DNA of 11,070 bases from a bacterium (GTDB lineage: Bacteria; Thermosulfidibacterota; Thermosulfidibacteria; Thermosulfidibacterales; Thermosulfidibacteraceae). This document shows positions 7,169 through 11,070 of this stretch, piece by piece (positions within the stretch are counted from its first letter, which is position 1; every line of letters begins with the position of its first letter). The stretch covers positions 1-11,070 of the forward strand of contig JALVZS010000076.1 in assembly GCA_027022065.1 (NCBI GenBank). The letters are read 5' to 3'. The notes beneath the pieces are model-generated. The model was given only the letters and a program-made list of their open reading frames with translations. It made no database searches and was not told where the DNA came from. Made by a program: the position numbers and the translations under genes.

Positions 7169-8333
7169 GAAGAACATATACGATATAGACTACACAACCT
7201 GGAAACCCCTTTCCCAGATATTCAATGATGAGCATCCCTTTTTCAAATCTACTCTTTTTGTTCCAGGCTACGACATTTCATCAAATATATACGCCGTGAA
7301 CTACGGTGAAGGATGGGCTTTCATTGATCCTGGAAACGACTATACCGCCTTTATTCAGTTCTTCAGGGAATACGCAAGCCCCCTTGATATTAAGAAGATC
7401 TTCATAACCCATGGCCATCCGGAGCATGTTATGGGAGTTATGGAGCTTTTGAGGTACCCAAGCGTCTACAGAGAGCGTGGTTTTACCGTGTACATGCAGG
7501 AAGATGGTCCTGAGGAGATGAAAAATGTGTTCAACAGTTTAAAGATAAAGGTGGAGTATGTTTACCACAACGATGAGATAGATCTTGGGCCCTTTAAGCT
7601 TAAGGTTATACACACCCCTGGACACACTATTGACAGCGTTTGTTACTTCCACGAGGAGACGGGTTCCATTTTTACGGGGGATACCGTTTTACCTTACGCC
7701 TTTGCCAGTGCGGATCCTGTGGCAGGAGGTAGGGATGACTATCACCTTATGGCCCTTAAGATGCTGATGTCCTTCTCTCCCAAGCATCTCCTTCCGGGTC
7801 ATGGAATGCCCGTTAAGGGTAAGGCAATGGAGGTGATAAGGGGAAACTATGCTGCTGCAATAAAGAAAATGGTGGGGGAAGGGGTTCCGTGGATAGAGGC
7901 TGCCGCTTACCTTGCTCAAAAAGGGTATATGGAAGAGGCCTTATTCTGCTGCGATCTGGAGCTTAGAGAAGGGGACAACCCTTATGCCTTGCAGCTTAAA
8001 GCAAGCTGTTTAAACGATATCGGCAGATACGATGATGCGATAGAGATCTTTGACAAGATGCTGGAGAAGAATCCTAGAAATGTTTTTGCCCTTTTGGGAA
8101 AGGGCTACGCCCTCATGGGCAAGGGGAACTATGAGGAGGCGATAGGTTACTTTGACAAGCTCCTTGAGATGAATCCCAACTTTAAAGATGCGGCGGTTTA
8201 CAAGGGAATGGCACTTTTCCTTGCAGGAAGGGAAGAAGAGGCAATGAAGATAGAGGCTTTTAGAAACGAGTACAAAGAGAGATTTAAAGAGGCCCTTGAG
8301 GAGATCAAAAAAGAGAAGTCTGGAGGTGATTAG
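7161..8333 (+). CDS. Metallo-beta-lactamase-fold hydrolase with C-terminal TPR repeats
   Basis: The 390-aa protein is a probable cytoplasmic metal-dependent hydrolase with a protein-interaction tail. Its substrate is unknown. The MBL domain covers about residues 1-225. Metal-ligand motifs are HGHPEH (84-89), HTPGH (151-155), TGD with D174, and PGHG with H214. The first motif has Glu88 where the family consensus HxHxDH has Asp. A helical linker (about 225-272) leads to roughly three tetratricopeptide repeats (about 273-370), with landmarks such as GRYDDAIEIFDKMLEKNP and GNYEEAIGYFDKLLEMNP. There is no signal peptide or membrane segment. I chose ATG 7161 because AGGAGG (7148-7153) lies 7 nt upstream; GTG 7137 would precede that site. 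The gene overlaps ruvC by 8 nt and its stop abuts the next ATG. The fold is secure; any function linked to phosphate uptake or recombination would be speculation. Confidence 0.9.
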   Translation: MDEKNIYDIDYTTWKPLSQIFNDEHPFFKSTLFVPGYDISSNIYAVNYGEGWAFIDPGNDYTAFIQFFREYASPLDIKKIFITHGHPEHVMGVMELLRYPSVYRERGFTVYMQEDGPEEMKNVFNSLKIKVEYVYHNDEIDLGPFKLKVIHTPGHTIDSVCYFHEETGSIFTGDTVLPYAFASADPVAGGRDDYHLMALKMLMSFSPKHLLPGHGMPVKGKAMEVIRGNYAAAIKKMVGEGVPWIEAAAYLAQKGYMEEALFCCDLELREGDNPYALQLKASCLNDIGRYDDAIEIFDKMLEKNPRNVFALLGKGYALMGKGNYEEAIGYFDKLLEMNPNFKDAAVYKGMALFLAGREEEAMKIEAFRNEYKERFKEALEEIKKEKSGGD

Positions 8334-9002
8334 ATGGGTATATTTAACCTTTTCAGGAAGTCTCCCTTTGATCCTCTACAAGAGATGATGGACAAGGTGG
8401 TGGAGTGTGCTCACATGTTAAAGCCTCTCTTTGAAGCCTTTGCTGAGGGAGATTTGAAAAAGGTGAAAGAGATCTCTGATCACATTTCCCACCTAGAGTA
8501 CGAGGCGGATCAGATAAAGAACAGGATAAGAAGCTCTCTTCCGAAAAGCATTTTTATGCCTGTTTCCCGCATGGATATTCTTGAGATACTTGCGAATGAG
8601 GATGCCATAGCGGATGCCACTGAAGATGTGGCGGTCTTAATAAGCCTGAAAGAGCTGAAGGTGCTTCCTGAGTTCAAAAACTGCCTTTTGGAGTTTGTTG
8701 ATAGATGCATATCGGTTGTGGATGAGGCGCATAAGGTCATTAAAGAGCTAGACATACTTGTGGAAACCTCCTTTGAAGGACCGGAGGCTAGAAGGGTTAT
8801 AGCCATGATAGATGGGGTTTGTGATATGGAGCACCATGCCGATGAGTTTCAGAGAAAGGTGACACAGAACTTTCTTTTGCACGAGGACAGATTCACTCCT
8901 GGGGAGCTGTGGCTCTGGCTCAAGATAGTGGCCAAGGTGGGAGATGTGGCCAACTTTGCAGAGCGTATGTGCAATAGGGTAAGATTGTTCCTCTCCAAAT
9001 AA
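8334..9002 (+). CDS. PhoU-like DUF47 (TIGR00153-type) protein, PiT transporter partner
   Basis: DUF47 proteins are all-helical PhoU relatives that are usually encoded beside PiT transporters and are thought to modulate phosphate uptake or homeostasis. The 222-aa protein has the expected length and opening (MGIFNLFRKSPFDPL). It carries PhoU-like acidic helices that can bind metal clusters: EYEADQIKNRIR near 60-70, EDAIADATEDVAV near 92-105, EHHADEFQRKV near 165, and GDVANFAERM near the C-terminus. It is soluble and cytoplasmic, with no signal peptide. GGAGGT (8322-8327) lies 6 nt before ATG 8334, and the preceding stop abuts the start exactly. The PiT gene follows after 23 nt, which is the classic arrangement and strongly supports the assignment. 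Confidence 0.93.
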   Translation: MGIFNLFRKSPFDPLQEMMDKVVECAHMLKPLFEAFAEGDLKKVKEISDHISHLEYEADQIKNRIRSSLPKSIFMPVSRMDILEILANEDAIADATEDVAVLISLKELKVLPEFKNCLLEFVDRCISVVDEAHKVIKELDILVETSFEGPEARRVIAMIDGVCDMEHHADEFQRKVTQNFLLHEDRFTPGELWLWLKIVAKVGDVANFAERMCNRVRLFLSK

Positions 9003-9025
9003 AGAGCCTTTCAGGGAGTCTAGCC

Positions 9026-10264
9026 ATGCACCTGTATATAGTTTCTGGACTGGCTCTGCTTGCTGGCTTTTACATGGCTTGGAACATAGGGGCTAATGAT
9101 GTTGCCAATGCCATGGGTACATCGGTGGGCTCAAAGGCCGTTACTTTGAAAAAAGCCATCCTTATTGCGGCCATATTTGAGTTTACGGGGGCCTTCTTTG
9201 TGGGAAGCCATGTTACCAGCACCATAAGCAAGGGAATTGTGGATCCCATGCTCTTTAAATCCGTTCCTCAAGAGTTTGTTTTGGGCATGCTTGCCTCTCT
9301 CCTTGCGGCAAGTATATGGCTCCAAGTGGCTACCTATTTAGGTTGGCCCGTTTCAACTACCCATTCTATCGTGGGTGCGGTTGTGGGTTTTGGCATAGTG
9401 AGCAAGGGGCTGTCGGCTATAGAGTGGGGAAAGCTTATAACCATAGTGCTTTCCTGGATCGTTTCTCCTATCTGTGGTGCTGTGATTTCCTATCTTATGT
9501 TCAGGTGGGTTACCAAATACATTCTTGCCACAGAGTATCCCGCCGCTGCCACGAGAAAATACGCTCCCTTTTTGGTGGGTATGGTTGCATTTATTATAAC
9601 CCTTTCCGTTGTCTATAAAGGGCTTAAGCTTAAGCTTCCCCTGCCCGAGGCCATTATAGTGGCTTTTGCTGTGGCAGTGGTTGTGGGTCTTTTTGTGAAG
9701 TTTCTGGTTTTTGGTGTTCAGCGCTCTCCTAGGGGAGCTATGAGGGAGAGACTTCTGGAAACGGAGGAGCTTTTTAAGTATCTCCAGCTTGCAACTGCTT
9801 GTTTTATGGCCTTTGCACATGGTGCTAATGATGTGGCGAACGCTACGGGCCCCATGGCGGGTATATTTACCACCATTACAAAGGGCATAGTGGTTTCAAA
9901 GGCCTATGTTCCTGCATGGATACTGTTTCTCGGTGGCATGGGCATTGTGGTGGGCCTTGCCACCTGGGGCTACAGGGTTATAGAGACGGTGGGGAAGAGG
10001 ATAACGCACATCACTCCGAGTCGTGGGTTCTGTGCCGAGTTTGGATGTGCCACAACCGTGCTTGTCTGCTCAAAGCTGGGACTTCCCATATCCACTACAC
10101 ATACACTTGTTGGTTCGGTTATAGGTGTGGGAATGGCGAGGGGATTGGAGGCCCTTAACCTGAAAGTAATAAGGCAGATAGTAAACTCTTGGATCATAAC
10201 CATTCCCTTCACTGCTGGCCTTTGCGTTTTTATTTTAGCCATTCTCAAGGCCATTTTCCTATGA
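9026..10264 (+). CDS. pit: PiT-family inorganic phosphate transporter
   Basis: PiT proteins import inorganic phosphate, often as a metal-phosphate complex, coupled to H+ or Na+ across the inner membrane. The 412-aa protein is almost entirely hydrophobic segments, around ten or more membrane helices. It shows the family's internal duplication: GANDVANA at 22-29 and again at 266-273, and STTH at 110-113 and again at 356-359, each followed by a glycine-rich helix. A charged cytoplasmic loop (about 230-250, with RSPRGAMRERLLETEELF) separates the halves. ATG 9026 follows a modest GGGAG (9014-9018). The last codons overlap truD by 4 nt (ATGA). The low-affinity PiT system without pst genes nearby suggests constitutive uptake; no Pho box was recognised. 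Confidence 0.96.
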   Translation: MHLYIVSGLALLAGFYMAWNIGANDVANAMGTSVGSKAVTLKKAILIAAIFEFTGAFFVGSHVTSTISKGIVDPMLFKSVPQEFVLGMLASLLAASIWLQVATYLGWPVSTTHSIVGAVVGFGIVSKGLSAIEWGKLITIVLSWIVSPICGAVISYLMFRWVTKYILATEYPAAATRKYAPFLVGMVAFIITLSVVYKGLKLKLPLPEAIIVAFAVAVVVGLFVKFLVFGVQRSPRGAMRERLLETEELFKYLQLATACFMAFAHGANDVANATGPMAGIFTTITKGIVVSKAYVPAWILFLGGMGIVVGLATWGYRVIETVGKRITHITPSRGFCAEFGCATTVLVCSKLGLPISTTHTLVGSVIGVGMARGLEALNLKVIRQIVNSWIITIPFTAGLCVFILAILKAIFL

Positions 10265-11070
10265 AGATAAAGTGCAGACCTGAAGATTTTATCGTGGAGG
10301 AGGTCCTCAGGGTTCCCCTTAAGGATAGGGGGAGCTTTGAGGTGTACCTTTTAGAGAAAAGGGGGGCTAATACTTTAGACGTTCTTCAGGATGTAGCTCG
10401 CCGTTTGAAGATCCCTTTGAGAGAGATAGGCTACTGCGGCCTTAAGGATAGGCATTCCCTTTCCCGCCAGTATATCTGCTTTCCCGCTGGTAAAGGTGCT
10501 GAGCTGGTAGGTAAAAACTACAAGCTTGTATTTAGGGGATTTGTAGATGATGGGCTTTTACCTTTCCACCTTAAAGAGAACAGATTTTCTGTTGTTGCAA
10601 GGGATGTGGGGACTCCTCCTCATCTTGTGGAGGAAGAGTTGCAGGATGTTGAAGAACACGGATATCCCAACTACTACGATGTGCAGAGATTTGGTTCTGC
10701 TCGCCACGGAAAGGGTTTTGCAGCCTTAGAGGTTGTAAAGGGAAACTACAAAAAGGCCCTTAGACTTATACTTGCTGAGTATTCAAGTCATGATTCCAAG
10801 GAGGTCAAGGCCTTTAGAAGGTGTGTTTCTGAAAACTGGGGTAGCTGGGATAGGTGTCTGGAGCTTGCCCCAAGCTTGTGGGAAAACAGGATACTTAAGT
10901 TTTTGATGGGTAGAGAGCTTTCCAACTCCACGGCGAAAAAAGCTCTGGCCATGGTGGACGAAAAGATAAGGGAACTTTTCCTAAACGCACTCCAGTCTCA
11001 TCTTTGGAACCAGGTGGTGGTTAAGCTGTTGGAAAGGAATCTAGATCCCCAATACATTGTGAAGGTAAGG
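10261..11070 (+). CDS. truD: tRNA pseudouridine(13) synthase TruD, 5' part (runs off the window)
   Basis: TruD isomerises U13 to pseudouridine in the D-arm of certain tRNAs. The frame stays open for 270 codons to the window edge, so the C-terminus is missing; full proteins are usually 340-430 aa. Motifs are the N-terminal RPEDFIVEE (6-14), GYCGLKDRHSLSRQ (57-70) with D63 as the expected catalytic aspartate, NYYDVQRFGSARHGKGF around 137-153, and FLNALQSHLWNQ near 240. These are diagnostic for TruD rather than TruA, TruB or RluA families. The start ATG overlaps the PiT stop as ATGA. Only a weak AAGG (10247-10250) lies upstream, so initiation is probably coupled to PiT translation. TruD occurs in bacteria, archaea and eukaryotes, so it does not fix the taxon. 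Confidence 0.95.
   Translation, partial: MKIKCRPEDFIVEEVLRVPLKDRGSFEVYLLEKRGANTLDVLQDVARRLKIPLREIGYCGLKDRHSLSRQYICFPAGKGAELVGKNYKLVFRGFVDDGLLPFHLKENRFSVVARDVGTPPHLVEEELQDVEEHGYPNYYDVQRFGSARHGKGFAALEVVKGNYKKALRLILAEYSSHDSKEVKAFRRCVSENWGSWDRCLELAPSLWENRILKFLMGRELSNSTAKKALAMVDEKIRELFLNALQSHLWNQVVVKLLERNLDPQYIVKVR

Noticed and set aside
9003-9025. Possible terminator or promoter between the DUF47 gene and pit
   Set aside because: The 23-nt gap has no hairpin, T tract or promoter-like pair, only a modest Shine-Dalgarno.
9620-9640. Tandem TTAAGCTTAAGCTT palindromic run in pit
   Set aside because: It encodes a GLKLKLP segment between membrane helices; too short to call a repeat or site.

Overview
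The window reads as chromosome from a thermophilic or thermophile-like bacterium. Arginine is encoded mostly by AGG/AGA and isoleucine often by ATA, and the proteins are rich in Glu and Lys. The gene set is bacterial: a type A RNase P RNA, YebC, RuvC, a TruD-type pseudouridine synthase and a 180-kDa-class NAD-glutamate dehydrogenase. I would look first in deep-branching thermophilic lineages such as Thermosulfidibacter-like, Thermodesulfobacteria-like or non-Aquificaceae Aquificota. Nothing here fixes the taxon.

Layout, all on the + strand. Positions 1-144 are the 3' part of rnpB. About 30 nt later begins a single tightly packed run of eight genes: a 1545-aa NAD-glutamate dehydrogenase (176-4813); a THUMP-type RNA guanine methyltransferase (best start 4810, ends 5970); yebC (5973-6713); ruvC (6713-7168); a metallo-beta-lactamase-fold hydrolase with C-terminal TPRs (7161-8333); a PhoU-like DUF47 protein (8334-9002); a PiT phosphate transporter (9026-10264); and truD (10261 to the window end, incomplete). 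The junctions are overlaps of 1 to 8 nt, an exact abutment, or gaps of 2 and 23 nt. No intergenic region exceeds 35 nt and no internal promoter is evident, so the genes look co-transcribed and translationally coupled.

The functions are mixed: glutamate catabolism, RNA modification (methyltransferase, TruD), translation or transcription support (YebC), Holliday junction resolution (RuvC), and phosphate uptake with its PhoU-like partner. The DUF47-PiT pair is a known functional unit, and yebC-ruvC is a commonly seen neighbourhood. The rest looks like housekeeping packing.

Two things stand out. First, the methyltransferase appears to start at a CTG codon that overlaps the dehydrogenase stop (CTGA) and follows a strong Shine-Dalgarno; no ATG, GTG or TTG is available in frame for the THUMP-like N-terminus. 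Second, about 60 nt into that same coding sequence lies a textbook intrinsic-terminator structure (11-bp GC-rich stem, 5-nt loop, U-rich tract). Together they could form a translation-coupled attenuator controlling the seven downstream genes. A third, weaker point is that rnpB runs into the dehydrogenase gene with no visible terminator, and its 3' end is complementary to that gene's Shine-Dalgarno. I found no CRISPR array, mobile element, tRNA or evident new defence system.
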